A stretch of DNA of 33,068 nucleotides, taken from positions 1 to 33,068 of the forward strand of contig DATAXV010000026.1 in the NCBI GenBank assembly GCA_036272915.1. The letters are read 5' to 3'. The notes beneath the pieces are model-generated. The model worked only from the letters and a program-made list of their open reading frames with translations. It did not search any database and had not been told where the DNA came from. This stretch comes from DATAXV01 sp036272915. Its GTDB lineage: Bacteria; Chloroflexota; Dormibacteria; Dormibacterales; Dormibacteraceae. How positions within the stretch are numbered: the stretch's first letter is position 1; the number at the start of each line of letters is the position of its first letter. The position numbers and the translations under genes were made by a program. Shown here piece after piece: positions 1 to 7,888 of this stretch.

Positions 1-83
1 CGTGATCTCCACCACCTACCTCCTGTCTCCGACGAAACGCATACCCGCGACGCTTGACAGGCTAAGCCGTCGGCGGGGTCGAT

Positions 84-1697
84 CTACCCGACCTCCCTCC
101 CGAGGACACGAGCCATGGCGTGCGCCAGCATCGTCGCCCCGGACCCGTCCTGGGCACGCCAGGCCACGTAGCCGTCCGGGCGCACGAGCAGGGCGCCCTC
201 GGGACCGACCCCGGATCGCGCCGGCCAGGCACCATCCACATCCAGCAGCTCGGCCGGCGCCGCCCGGCCCACCCGGTACGCCTCCAGCGGGATTCCCGTC
301 CGGCCGCGGAGAGCGTTGACGGCGTCGCGCCAGGGCTCTCCTCCCGGACCGGTGAGGAGGACGAAGCCTTTCCCGAAGAGGTCGTGAGTGGCGATCCGCC
401 GCCCACCGCGCTCGAGCCACAGGTGCGGCGCGCGCCGCCCGGGCCGACCGTCCTGCTCCATCGCCGATCCGATCACCGGCTCCGGCGCGGCGTCGAGCAC
501 GGCCGATGAGTCGTAATGCTGGCCGAGGATGCAGGAGAGGTCGTCGACATCCTCCAGGTCCGTCCCCTGTTCGAACCGGGCCTGCTGCCGGCGGACCGTG
601 AGGTTGGCGAGCCGTAGCGCCACCGGCCGCCGTTCGTCCTCATAGGTGTCGAGCAGGCTGGCACCGGCCCACCCCTTCAGGACCGCGGCCAGCTTCCAGG
701 CCAGGTTGTGCGCGTCGTGGACGGCGGAGTTGGCGCCCATCGCGCCGGCTGGCGGCCACACGTGCGCGCTGTCGCCGACCAGGAACACCCGCTCGCGGCG
801 GAACGCGTCGGCGACGCCGACAGCTTCTTCCCAACTCGCCACGTCCACGACGTCGACCTCCAGGTCGGGCCGTCCCACCATTGCCCGGACCACCTCGACG
901 CAGCGCTGAGGCGGATAGGCGCTCGGCGAGGCGTCGCCGGGATCGCTCGTGTTCGGGTCGTGGGATACCGCCGCGGCCCACCTGCCGGGGGTGGCCGTGG
1001 TCGCGAAGCCGCCGCCTCCGCTGCCGATCTCGGGATTTGCCACGATCCAGAACAGAGCCCGCCTCCGAACGACGTCGGACAGGTCGGCGTCGAAGACGAT
1101 GCTCGTGAACCGCCGGACCACGCCGGGGCCGGGGCGTCCGATGCCGATCCTCTCCCGGATCGGGCTGCGGTTGCCGTCAGCGGCGATGAGGTAGTCGGCC
1201 CGAACCGCGCGCCGCTCACCCGTCGCCCGATCCTCGATCTCGGCCGTGATCGGGTCGGCGTCGGGGTCGAACGAGATCAGCTCGGTGTTGAAGCGCAGGT
1301 CCGCGCCGCGCCTCCGGGCCGCGCCGACGAGGATCGGCTCGACCGAGCTCTGATCCGCAAGGACGAACTCGCCGGCGGTGCTCCCGGGGAATGACGTTGG
1401 CGCATCCTCGTCGACGATCCAGTTCCAATCGCCGGCCAGTGTGTGGCACCAGGCGACCCCGCGGTCCTCCGCGAACGGCTTGCCGGCGCCGCTGACGGCG
1501 GCCTCGAGCCCGAGCGGCCGGTAGATCTCCATCGTCCGCGGGTTGATGCCCCGCGCACGGCCCTGGATCGACACGCCAGGGTGGCGGTCGACCATGAGCG
1601 CGGGCACGCCCAGGTCGGCGAGGAACAGGGCGAGGGTGAGGCCGGCGTAGCCGCCGCCCGCGATCAGGATGGGCACACGTTCAGCAGGTGTCGTCAT
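84..1697 (-). CDS. FAD-dependent aromatic-ring monooxygenase (PheA/TfdB family)
   Basis: The 537-residue protein has the layout of class A flavoprotein hydroxylases. An N-terminal dinucleotide-binding motif G14-G-G-Y-A-G19 lies in a beta-alpha-beta fold ending in VDRHP. The second FAD motif VFLVGDSAHVWPP has Asp309, followed by GANSAVHDAHNLAWKLA. The C-terminal third resembles the thioredoxin-like domain of phenol and polyketide hydroxylases. Such enzymes use NAD(P)H and O2 to hydroxylate phenolic or polyketide substrates; the substrate here cannot be told. The ATG start has a GGAGAAGAG Shine-Dalgarno about 3 nt upstream. It lies downstream of the 1824-2309 gene on the same strand with a 126-nt gap, so it may be read from the same control region. 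Confidence 0.88.
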   Translation of the reverse strand: MTTPAERVPILIAGGGYAGLTLALFLADLGVPALMVDRHPGVSIQGRARGINPRTMEIYRPLGLEAAVSGAGKPFAEDRGVAWCHTLAGDWNWIVDEDAPTSFPGSTAGEFVLADQSSVEPILVGAARRRGADLRFNTELISFDPDADPITAEIEDRATGERRAVRADYLIAADGNRSPIRERIGIGRPGPGVVRRFTSIVFDADLSDVVRRRALFWIVANPEIGSGGGGFATTATPGRWAAAVSHDPNTSDPGDASPSAYPPQRCVEVVRAMVGRPDLEVDVVDVASWEEAVGVADAFRRERVFLVGDSAHVWPPAGAMGANSAVHDAHNLAWKLAAVLKGWAGASLLDTYEDERRPVALRLANLTVRRQQARFEQGTDLEDVDDLSCILGQHYDSSAVLDAAPEPVIGSAMEQDGRPGRRAPHLWLERGGRRIATHDLFGKGFVLLTGPGGEPWRDAVNALRGRTGIPLEAYRVGRAAPAELLDVDGAWPARSGVGPEGALLVRPDGYVAWRAQDGSGATMLAHAMARVLGREVG

Positions 1698-1823
1698 CAG
1701 CTCTTCTCCGGGCGGGGTCAGACCGCCTCAACAGGTGGGTGGATCCGATTGGGGCCCGGCCGGCCGGCCATTGCAGGGCCGCCGGCTGGACCCGGATCGA
1801 AGGGGGGCAGGCCGGGCCCGGAC

Positions 1824-2309
1824 TCAGGCGCCCCGCGTCGGATCGTCGATGGTCGGGTACCGGCCCTCGCGGTGGGCCTGCCGCAGGTCCTGGACGTACT
1901 CGCGGGTGAGCATGGCCGAGAGCATCGCCACCCCGCCTCGCTGCACCCTGACCTCGGCGTTGCGCATCTCACCGTGGAGGTGGATGCGACGGCCCGAAGA
2001 AGTCACGCCCCCGTCCTTGACCCTGCCCGCCCCGACTCGGCGGACCTCCTCGTGCTCGACGGTGGCATCCTCGGGAACGAGCAGCCGCAACAGCGCGTGG
2101 TCGATGTCGAGCCGGATCTCGATGTCTCCCTCCTCGATCCGGGGTGAGCGGAGGTCGAGCAGGACGTTGCCACGCGTCGCGCGAACGTCGAAGCGCAGCG
2201 CGCTCGTCCAATTTCCCAGCTTCCTGACCATGCCGTAGTGGGCGCGGATGCGCTCCTCCTGCGGACTCGTCGCGGACGGGCCGGTGGTGAGGTCGGTGTC
2301 GAGTGCCAT
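1824..2309 (-). CDS. Small conserved protein of unknown function, paired with PadR
   Basis: This 161-residue soluble protein has no signal peptide or membrane segment. The middle is beta-rich, with alternating charged and hydrophobic residues (VLLDLRSPRIEEGDIEIRLD then VRRVGAGRVKD), and the tail reads HREGRYPTIDDPTRG. The pattern recalls LiaF-like or DUF1707-type cell-wall-response domains, but I do not assign a family. I chose the ATG at 2309 because GGAGGAG stands 7 nt before it. An upstream in-frame ATG at 2360 lies inside the probable promoter. The gene is divergent from a PadR regulator with 114 nt between starts, so the regulator probably controls it. That link is inference from position. 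Confidence 0.75.
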   Translation of the reverse strand: MALDTDLTTGPSATSPQEERIRAHYGMVRKLGNWTSALRFDVRATRGNVLLDLRSPRIEEGDIEIRLDIDHALLRLLVPEDATVEHEEVRRVGAGRVKDGGVTSSGRRIHLHGEMRNAEVRVQRGGVAMLSAMLTREYVQDLRQAHREGRYPTIDDPTRGA

Positions 2310-2351
2310 CGGGTGACTCCTCCTTGACGGGTTGGCGTGAATGTCCATGCC

Positions 2352-2401
2352 ATAGTACATATGAAACTAGTCGTTGTGCAACTAGTATCCTGGAGTCTAG
2401 T
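2352..2401. promoter_or_regulatory. Divergent control region with three 15-bp-spaced CTAGT repeats
   Basis: CTAGT occurs at 2367-2371, 2382-2386 and 2397-2401, exactly 15 bp apart. The first two are part of AACTAGT, which contains the palindrome ACTAGT. The block is AT-rich for this genome and sits between divergent starts. On the minus strand a possible -10 TACTAT (2352-2357) lies 18 bp from TTGCAC (2376-2381). On the plus strand TATGCT (2409-2414) is a possible -10 nine nt before the PadR ATG. The repeats are a natural candidate for PadR operators. Confidence 0.5.
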
Positions 2402-2423
2402 CTCGGGGTATGCTGAGCTCCTG

Positions 2424-3062
2424 ATGGCAAGTCCGAAACCGCGGCCCTCGCCCCTCTCCCTTGCCGTGCTGAGCCTGCTCGGGATGGAGCCACTCCACCC
2501 CTACGGCATCCAGCGGCTGCTCAAGCTCTGGGGGAAGGAGGAGGTGGTGAACGTCGGCCAGCGCGCCAACCTCTACAGGACGATCGACCGGCTCCAGGAG
2601 GCGGGGCTGATCACCGTGCGTCTCACGGAGCGGGAGGAACAGTACCCGGAGCGGACCGTGTACGAGCTGACCGAGGAGGGCCGGCGGGAAGCGCGGAGCT
2701 GGCTGCTGGAGATGCTGTCCACTCCGCGCAACGAGTTCCCGGTGTTCCCTGCCGCCCTGTCCTTCGTGCCCGGGTTGACCCCCCAGGAACTCCTCGCGGC
2801 GCTCGAGTCTCGGGCCGGCCTGCTCCGCGCCACCCTGGACCGGATCGAGGGCGAGGAGTCGGGAGAGTCCGCCCCGTTGCCCCGGGTGACCTTGCTGGAC
2901 GACGAGTACCGGCGCGAGGTCACCGCCGCCGAGCTGCGGTGGGTGACCGGGCTGATCGGCGAGCTCCGGGCCGGCACCCTGACCTGGGACGAGAAGCAGC
3001 TTCGGGGCCTGGCGACCTCCTACGCCGCCGATCCCTCCGGGGACGCCGGCGCCTCAGGCTGA
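2424..3062 (+). CDS. PadR-family transcriptional regulator
   Basis: The 212-residue protein begins LSLAVLSLLGMEPLHPYGIQRLL, the usual opening of PadR winged helices. The wing follows at NLYRTIDRLQEAGLI, then the RTVYELTEEGRREARSWL strand-helix. The C-terminal half (GLTPQELLAALESRAGLLRATLDRIEGEE) is the PadR C-terminal dimerisation helix region. PadR proteins are usually repressors of a neighbouring gene that are released by a small ligand. The in-frame start at 2337 would run through the control region, so I chose ATG 2424. No Shine-Dalgarno precedes it, but TATGCT stands 9 nt upstream, consistent with a leaderless mRNA. Confidence 0.9.
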   Translation: MASPKPRPSPLSLAVLSLLGMEPLHPYGIQRLLKLWGKEEVVNVGQRANLYRTIDRLQEAGLITVRLTEREEQYPERTVYELTEEGRREARSWLLEMLSTPRNEFPVFPAALSFVPGLTPQELLAALESRAGLLRATLDRIEGEESGESAPLPRVTLLDDEYRREVTAAELRWVTGLIGELRAGTLTWDEKQLRGLATSYAADPSGDAGASG

Positions 3063-3114
3063 CCGGCTTCGGGCACGGGCCAGCGGGTGTCGATCCCGAG
3101 GTGAGGAGAGAACC

Positions 3115-3630
3115 TCAGGAAGTTCGTTCGGGGAGCAGGGGCAGGGCGATGGCGACGCTGTCGGGGCAGACCGGGCGGCCCTCCAGCCACCGGGGTATCC
3201 GCGCCGCCGGCACCCAATCCGTCGCCACCACCTCGCCGTCGGGGAAGGTGAACGGCCCCTCGTGCCGGACCAGGTAGACGTCGCCCCTGACCCGGACCTC
3301 GCCGTCCTCGTAGCTCCCGTGGCCGAGGCGCTGCAGGGGCGCCTGGATCCCCGCCTCCTCGGCCAGCTCCCGGCGGGCGTTCTCGACCGGCGCCTCGCCG
3401 ACGCCGGCGACCCCCCCGAAGGCGACGTCCCAGCGGCTCGGCCAGACGTCCTTCCAGTCCGCCCGCTGATGCACGAGCAGTCTCCCCGCCTCGTCGATGA
3501 CGAGCACGTAGACGGCCCGGTGAGGGAGGTTGCGCCGGCGCATCTCGGCCCTGGTGACGACCCCGACCACCCTGCCCTCGGGGTCGAGCTGCTCGACCAG
3601 CTCGGAGGCGGGCGTGGGCTCGGGATGCAC
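3115..3630 (-). CDS. Nudix hydrolase (YfcD/IPP-isomerase-like)
   Basis: The 171-residue protein has a perfect Nudix box: G73-x5-E79-x7-R87-E-L-x-E91-E92-x-G94-I, where the REUxEE glutamates bind the metal. The N-terminal part (LVEQLDPEGRVVGVVTRAEMRRRNLPHRAVYVLV) matches the Nudix subgroup related to isopentenyl-diphosphate isomerase and YfcD. Such enzymes hydrolyse a nucleoside diphosphate linked to another moiety; the substrate is unknown. It starts 31 nt downstream of the E1-beta gene on the same strand, so it may be the last gene of that transcript. A functional link to the dehydrogenase is not shown. Confidence 0.9.
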   Translation of the reverse strand: MHPEPTPASELVEQLDPEGRVVGVVTRAEMRRRNLPHRAVYVLVIDEAGRLLVHQRADWKDVWPSRWDVAFGGVAGVGEAPVENARRELAEEAGIQAPLQRLGHGSYEDGEVRVRGDVYLVRHEGPFTFPDGEVVATDWVPAARIPRWLEGRPVCPDSVAIALPLLPERTS

Positions 3631-3661
3631 AACGCCAGCCTACCTCCCGCGGCGCCGCCGG

Positions 3662-4645
3662 TCAGTACCGGGCCAGCTCCCGCATCGCCGCTGCGATCCG
3701 CTCCGGGCTGGGCAGGAAGGCCTCTTCCTGCGGCTTGTTGAAGGGCATCGCCGGCACGTCCGGCCCTGCCACCCGCGTGATCGGGGCGTCCAGGTCCTCG
3801 AAGCCCTTCTCCGCCATGATCGCCGCGATCTCGGCGCCGAAGCCCCCGGTCAGGTTGTCCTCGTGGACGATCAGCGCCCTGCCCGTCTTGCGCAGCGACT
3901 CGAGGATCGTCTCCTCGTCGAGCGGTCGCAGCGTGCGGACGTCGATGACCTCGGCGTCGATGCCCTCCGCCTCGACCTCGGCCGCCGCGGCCATGCAGTA
4001 GTGGACCATCAGGCCCCAGGCGACACAGGTCAGACCCCGGCCGGGGCGGCGGACGGCGGCCCTCCCGATCGGCACCAGGTGATCGCCCTCGGGGATCTCC
4101 TCCCGCATCAGCCGGTAGGTCCGCTTGTGCTCGAAGAACATGACCGGGTTGGGGTCGCGGATGGCCGACTTGAGCAGGCCCTTGGCGTCCGCCGGGGAGC
4201 TGGGTATGACCACCTCCAGTCCGGGCACGTGGGCGTAGAAGGCCTCCACCGACTGGGAGTGGTAGAGCCCGCCGTGGACGCCGCCGCCGAAGGGCGAGCG
4301 GATCACCATGGGACAGGTGAAGTCGCCGTTGGAGCGGTAGCGGATGCGTGCCGCCTCGCTCACGATCTGGTCGAAGGCGGGGTGGATGAAGTCGGCGAAC
4401 TGGATCTCGGCGACCGGCCGCAGACCGTTCAGGGCGGAGCCGATGGCGACGCCGACGATGCCCGACTCGGCCAGTGGCGAGTCCAGGACGCGTGCTTCGC
4501 CGAAGCGCTCCTGCAGGCCCTCGGTGGCGAGGAAGACGCCACCCTTGCGGCCGACGTCCTCGCCGAGCAGCCAGACCCGCTCGTCCCGCTCCATCTCCTC
4601 CGCCAGCGCCTGGCGGATGGCGTCGACCAGCGTCGCCGCCGCCAT
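3662..4645 (-). CDS. Branched-chain 2-oxoacid dehydrogenase E1 beta subunit
   Basis: The 327-residue protein matches the usual length of E1 beta. VLDSPLAESGIVGVAIG carries the Glu60 expected to activate thiamine diphosphate. It continues with PVAEIQFADFIHPAFDQI, FGGGVHGGLYHSQSVEAFYAH and the C-terminal transketolase domain (EVIDVRTLRPLDEETILES). With the alpha subunit it decarboxylates 2-oxo acids and transfers the acyl group to lipoyl-E2. The loop after FGGGVHGGLYHSQS is typical of 2-oxoisovalerate rather than pyruvate dehydrogenases. It starts 1 nt after the alpha-subunit stop, so the two are almost certainly co-translated. No E2 or E3 gene lies nearby. Confidence 0.92.
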   Translation of the reverse strand: MAAATLVDAIRQALAEEMERDERVWLLGEDVGRKGGVFLATEGLQERFGEARVLDSPLAESGIVGVAIGSALNGLRPVAEIQFADFIHPAFDQIVSEAARIRYRSNGDFTCPMVIRSPFGGGVHGGLYHSQSVEAFYAHVPGLEVVIPSSPADAKGLLKSAIRDPNPVMFFEHKRTYRLMREEIPEGDHLVPIGRAAVRRPGRGLTCVAWGLMVHYCMAAAAEVEAEGIDAEVIDVRTLRPLDEETILESLRKTGRALIVHEDNLTGGFGAEIAAIMAEKGFEDLDAPITRVAGPDVPAMPFNKPQEEAFLPSPERIAAAMRELARY

Positions 4646-4646
4646 C

Positions 4647-5678
4647 TCAGTCCTCCTCGGCGAGAACGTGCCGGCCGATGTCGGCGGGATCCGGCGAGGG
4701 GGACGCCTCGGCCTCTCGAACCGCCTCCTCGACCTCGCGCTCGCAGTCGCGGCGGAGCTCCCGGTCGCGCGCCTCGGTCAGCGTCCGCTCCTCGAGCAGC
4801 TCGGAGCGCAGCCGGAGCAGGGGATCGTGGCGGGGGAGGTCGGAGAGCTCGGTCGCGGGGCGGTAGCGCCGCTGGTCGTCGTCCGATGAGTGGGAGGAGA
4901 AGCGGGTGACCTTGGCGTCGATCAGGGTCGGACCGCCACCGGAGCGGGCGCGTCTCACCGCCTCCACCATCACCTCGTAGACGCCGAGTACGTCCGTGCC
5001 GTCGACGGTGGCCCCGGCCCAGCCGTAGCTGGCGGCGCGGTCTGCGACCGAGTCCACCGTCATCTGCAGGCGGTGGGGGACGGAGATCGCGTACTCGTTG
5101 TCCTGGACCAGGCAGATCACGGCCAGCCGGTGGATGCCGGCGAAGTTCAGTCCCTCATGGAAGTCGCCCTCCGAGGTCGACCCGTCCCCGGCGCAGACGA
5201 CCGTGACGTCGTCCTCGCCCCTGACCCTGCTGGCGTAGGCGATGCCGGCCGCGTGGACGACCTGTGTGGCGACGACGCTGGAGCCGCTGACGATCCGGAG
5301 CCGGCGCAGGCCGTAGTGGGCGGGCATCTGGCGTCCACCCGAGGTGGGGTCGGCGGCGCGGGAGAAGACGCCCAGCATCACCTCCAGCGGGGTCATGCCC
5401 ATGGCCAGGCAGAAGGCGAGGTCGCGGTAGTAGGGGCAGAGCCAGTCCCGGCCCGGTCGAAGGGCGGCGGCGGCCGCCACCTGGGTGCCCTCCTGACCCT
5501 GCCCGGAGATCATGAACGGGGCCCTTCCCTGGCGGTTGAGGACCGACATCCGCTCGTCGAGGAGGCGGGCCAGCATGATCTGCCGGTACATCGTCAGGAC
5601 CCGGTCGGCGTCCAGCCCGAGCCGCTCTCGGCGGGGGGCCGCCACGGCCGCCTGACGGTGCCGGTGTGGCGCGCTCAT
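4647..5678 (-). CDS. Branched-chain 2-oxoacid dehydrogenase E1 alpha subunit
   Basis: The 343-residue protein contains the thiamine-diphosphate motif G164-D-G166 ending in Asn194 (DNEYAIS). It also has LYR-type N-terminal helices (YRQIMLARLLDERM) and the loop SSHSSDDDQRRYR. That loop aligns with the SHSTSDD phospho-loop of branched-chain enzymes and supports 2-oxoisovalerate specificity over pyruvate. It is the first gene of an alpha-beta-Nudix set. I chose ATG 5678; an in-frame TTG at 5684 is also possible. No Shine-Dalgarno is visible, and a GATAAT hexamer (5690-5695 on this strand) is close enough that the mRNA may have little or no leader. Confidence 0.92.
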   Translation of the reverse strand: MSAPHRHRQAAVAAPRRERLGLDADRVLTMYRQIMLARLLDERMSVLNRQGRAPFMISGQGQEGTQVAAAAALRPGRDWLCPYYRDLAFCLAMGMTPLEVMLGVFSRAADPTSGGRQMPAHYGLRRLRIVSGSSVVATQVVHAAGIAYASRVRGEDDVTVVCAGDGSTSEGDFHEGLNFAGIHRLAVICLVQDNEYAISVPHRLQMTVDSVADRAASYGWAGATVDGTDVLGVYEVMVEAVRRARSGGGPTLIDAKVTRFSSHSSDDDQRRYRPATELSDLPRHDPLLRLRSELLEERTLTEARDRELRRDCEREVEEAVREAEASPSPDPADIGRHVLAEED

Positions 5679-5826
5679 TGCCAACTTCGATTATCCGCCC
5701 GCCCGGCGGATTCGGCGAGATCATGGCGGGCGTCGATGTCGCCGGCCACGGGAATCGTGGGGATTGGATCAGGGCGGGGAGGGGGAGGGGCTCCAGTCCG
5801 GCCATCGCGGGTCCAGGTTCAGGGGA

Positions 5827-6596
5827 TTACTCATGCCCATTCGGAGGGCCCTGGATCGCAAGGGGGTCACGCCCTCCGCCGTAGCCCACCAGGAACGAGA
5901 TGCCGACGGCCGCCATCCAGGCTCCGACAGAGCCCAGCGCAAGACGCTCATCCCCACCAGCACCAAGCGGTCCGTAGTGCACGCTTTCCAGCAGGACGAA
6001 CGCGACCAGGCCAGAGACGCCGAGTGCAACCGAGACTGCGGCGAGCAGGCGGCGAGCCGGCCAGACGGCGAGGCCGAGAAGCAGCATTCCGAGGACACCG
6101 CAGAGGATGCTGCTGAGCGAGCCCAGGGCGTGTAGCGCGATTCTGACGTTCTCCGGGTTCAAACCGTCAAGCACCCTCCCACTCCCAGCACGCAGAGGAA
6201 GACCAGACCCCAGGTGGCCAGCCGCCGGCGGGGCCACGCCGGCCAGGTGAGGATCGCACCGGCCAGGGCCAGCAATCCGAACAGGACGCACGAGGCGGCA
6301 TACACCCAGTGGAGCGGAGAGCAGATGTAGCCGCGCGACGACCCGAGGATTGTCAGTTGCCCACAGGTGGTGACGCCCAGGTCGCTGACCACGTTCGTCG
6401 TCAGGCTGTAGGGCGTCTTCCATGCGGCCTGGGCGATGGCCTGCCCGGCGAAGTACTCCAGCGCCAGGATCCAGCAGATCGCGCCGGCCACCAGGCGGCT
6501 CGGCCGAGGTTCGGTGCCCGGTCGGCGAGAGCTGCGTTCCCCTCCTCCTCGCGATTCCGAGCTCAACCCTTCGCCCTCCACGTTCACTCCGAACAT
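5827..6596 (-). pseudogene. DUF998 family integral membrane protein, split by one frameshift
   Basis: Two overlapping frames together give one DUF998-like protein of about 255 residues. The first frame holds the N-terminal part (SRLVAGAICWILALEYFAGQ, then a loop with SLTTNVVSDLGVTTCG) and stops at TGA near 6159. The second frame picks up GLNPENVRIALHALGSLSSILCG and two more hydrophobic helices to the stop at 5827. The PEN...H motif after the third helix is typical of the family. The join needs a -1 shift (or one missing base) near 6160-6175. ATG 6596 is preceded by AGAGG. It may be a true pseudogene or a sequencing error. Confidence 0.7.
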
Positions 6597-6908
6597 CTCA
6601 GCCTCTTCGAGTCGAGGACACGGTCCCACCGCGCCTCCCCCTCATCTCGAGTGTCCCGAGCCGGATAAGTGATATCACTAAGATATCATGGAGATAGCGC
6701 CCTGGAGACTCGGGCCGCAGGCAGCGGAGGTCGTGGAACTGGGGCCGGATGGGTCGCTGGAAGAAGGGTCGCCGGGTCTGATCTGGTTTCGTGCATGGCT
6801 CGTTGCCGGCGTGCGCAAGGACACGCCTCGGTCGCTCGCTTGTCCTGTCGAATCCAGAGCGGGAAGCGGGTTTGTGGAGGGTCCAGATCCTGGAGGATGG
6901 AGCCGGAT
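6597..6908. other. 312-nt intergenic stretch between DUF998 and whiA
   Basis: No convincing gene is present on either strand. The stretch holds the promoter side of the DUF998 gene, including the AT-rich palindrome described separately. Near 6885-6897 a weak hairpin TCCAG-ATC-CTGGA lies just past the whiA stop. The open frames here have neither biased third positions of the local kind nor any recognisable family. Confidence 0.5.
6668..6688. promoter_or_regulatory. AT-rich palindromic operator candidate upstream of DUF998
   Basis: AGTGATATCACT (6668-6679) is a perfect 12-bp palindrome. Overlapping it, TGATATC and GATATCA (6670-6676 and 6682-6688) form a second inverted repeat with a 5-nt spacer. 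The site lies about 72 nt before the DUF998 start on the minus strand. Such an AT-rich symmetrical site in a genome near 70% GC is a good candidate for a regulator binding site; the protein that binds is unknown. Confidence 0.45.
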
Positions 6909-7778
6909 TCAGTCCTCGGGCTCGACCGTGGCCGCCGCGTCCAGCAGCCTCCGCAGGCGGTGGTTGATCCCCGACTTGGAGAGGTCGAGGAGCCGCGCGA
7001 TCTCGGTCAGGTTGAGCTCGGGCTGGCGCAGCCGCAGCTGGGCGATCTCGCGCAGCGCCGGGGGCAGGCGGTCCAGCCCGCCCCTCTCCTCGAGGTGTTT
7101 GATCGCGGCCAGCTGGCGGGTGTTGGAGGTCGCCGTCTTGTCCAGGTTGGCGGTCTCGAAGTTGAGCTGGCGGTTGACCTGGGCGTTGAGCTCGCGCACC
7201 ACGCGCGCGTTCTCGAAGGCCATGACCGCCCGCGAGGCGCCGACCAAGGAGAGGACGCGAGCCACGCCGTCGCCGTCCTTCACGTAGCAGAGGGGATGCC
7301 CGGAGCGCTCGGTGAGGCCGGCCCTGATGCTCTCCGAGCGGAGCAGCAGGGCGAGCACGTCCGCCCAGGCCTGGTCGGGGGCGACCAGCTCGAGGTGATA
7401 CCGGGCGCTGGGCGCGTTGACCGATCCGCAGCCGAGGAACATGCCCCGCATCGCGGCCCGGCGGTCGCAGCGCCGCTCGGGCGCGGCCGGCGGCCGCAGG
7501 AACGCGGTCAGCGCCGGGGCGGGCGGCCGGGCGACGACCTCGAAGGTGAGCTGCTTGGGGTGGCGGACCACCTCGTAGCCCGCCTCCCAGCCGAGGAGGT
7601 GGGCGAGGCCAACCACCTTCCGGGCGAGCTCGCTGCGCAGCAGCGGGAATCGGACCGCGTCGCCCTCGACACCGCCGTGGCAGGCGGCGTGCAGCGCCCA
7701 AAGCTCATGCTCCTGACAGCAGGGCCGGGCGGGCAGCAGGCCGCAGAGCTCGCTCTTGACGTCGGCGGCGAAGGAGAT
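6909..7778 (-). CDS. whiA: WhiA-family DNA-binding protein (DUF199), with an ATC start
   Basis: The reading frame encodes the whole family pattern in 289 residues, a little under the usual 310-330. The N-terminus reads xSFAADVKSELCGLLP, as in the family's MSFxxxVKxEL. A degenerate LAGLIDADG domain follows (RGMFLGCGSVNAPSARYHLEL), with NFETANLDKTATSNTRQ in the middle. The C-terminal helix-turn-helix is at about residues 255-279 (LNLTEIARLLDLSKSGINHRLRRLL). WhiA activates sporulation genes with WhiB in streptomycetes and affects division elsewhere. The codon in the Met position is ATC, and an in-frame TAG lies three codons further up. The first ordinary start would be GTG 7616, which loses 54 conserved residues. 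It is divergent from gap. Confidence 0.88.
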   Translation of the reverse strand: MSFAADVKSELCGLLPARPCCQEHELWALHAACHGGVEGDAVRFPLLRSELARKVVGLAHLLGWEAGYEVVRHPKQLTFEVVARPPAPALTAFLRPPAAPERRCDRRAAMRGMFLGCGSVNAPSARYHLELVAPDQAWADVLALLLRSESIRAGLTERSGHPLCYVKDGDGVARVLSLVGASRAVMAFENARVVRELNAQVNRQLNFETANLDKTATSNTRQLAAIKHLEERGGLDRLPPALREIAQLRLRQPELNLTEIARLLDLSKSGINHRLRRLLDAAATVEPED

Positions 7779-7888
7779 GGGGAGAGCCTACCGCCGTCCC
7801 CCCAGGTCGCGCGCCTCGGGCGCCGGGCGCCGCGATCTACCATGGAGCCGATTTTGAGCAACTTGCGAAACCGACCTGGAGAAGAGGT

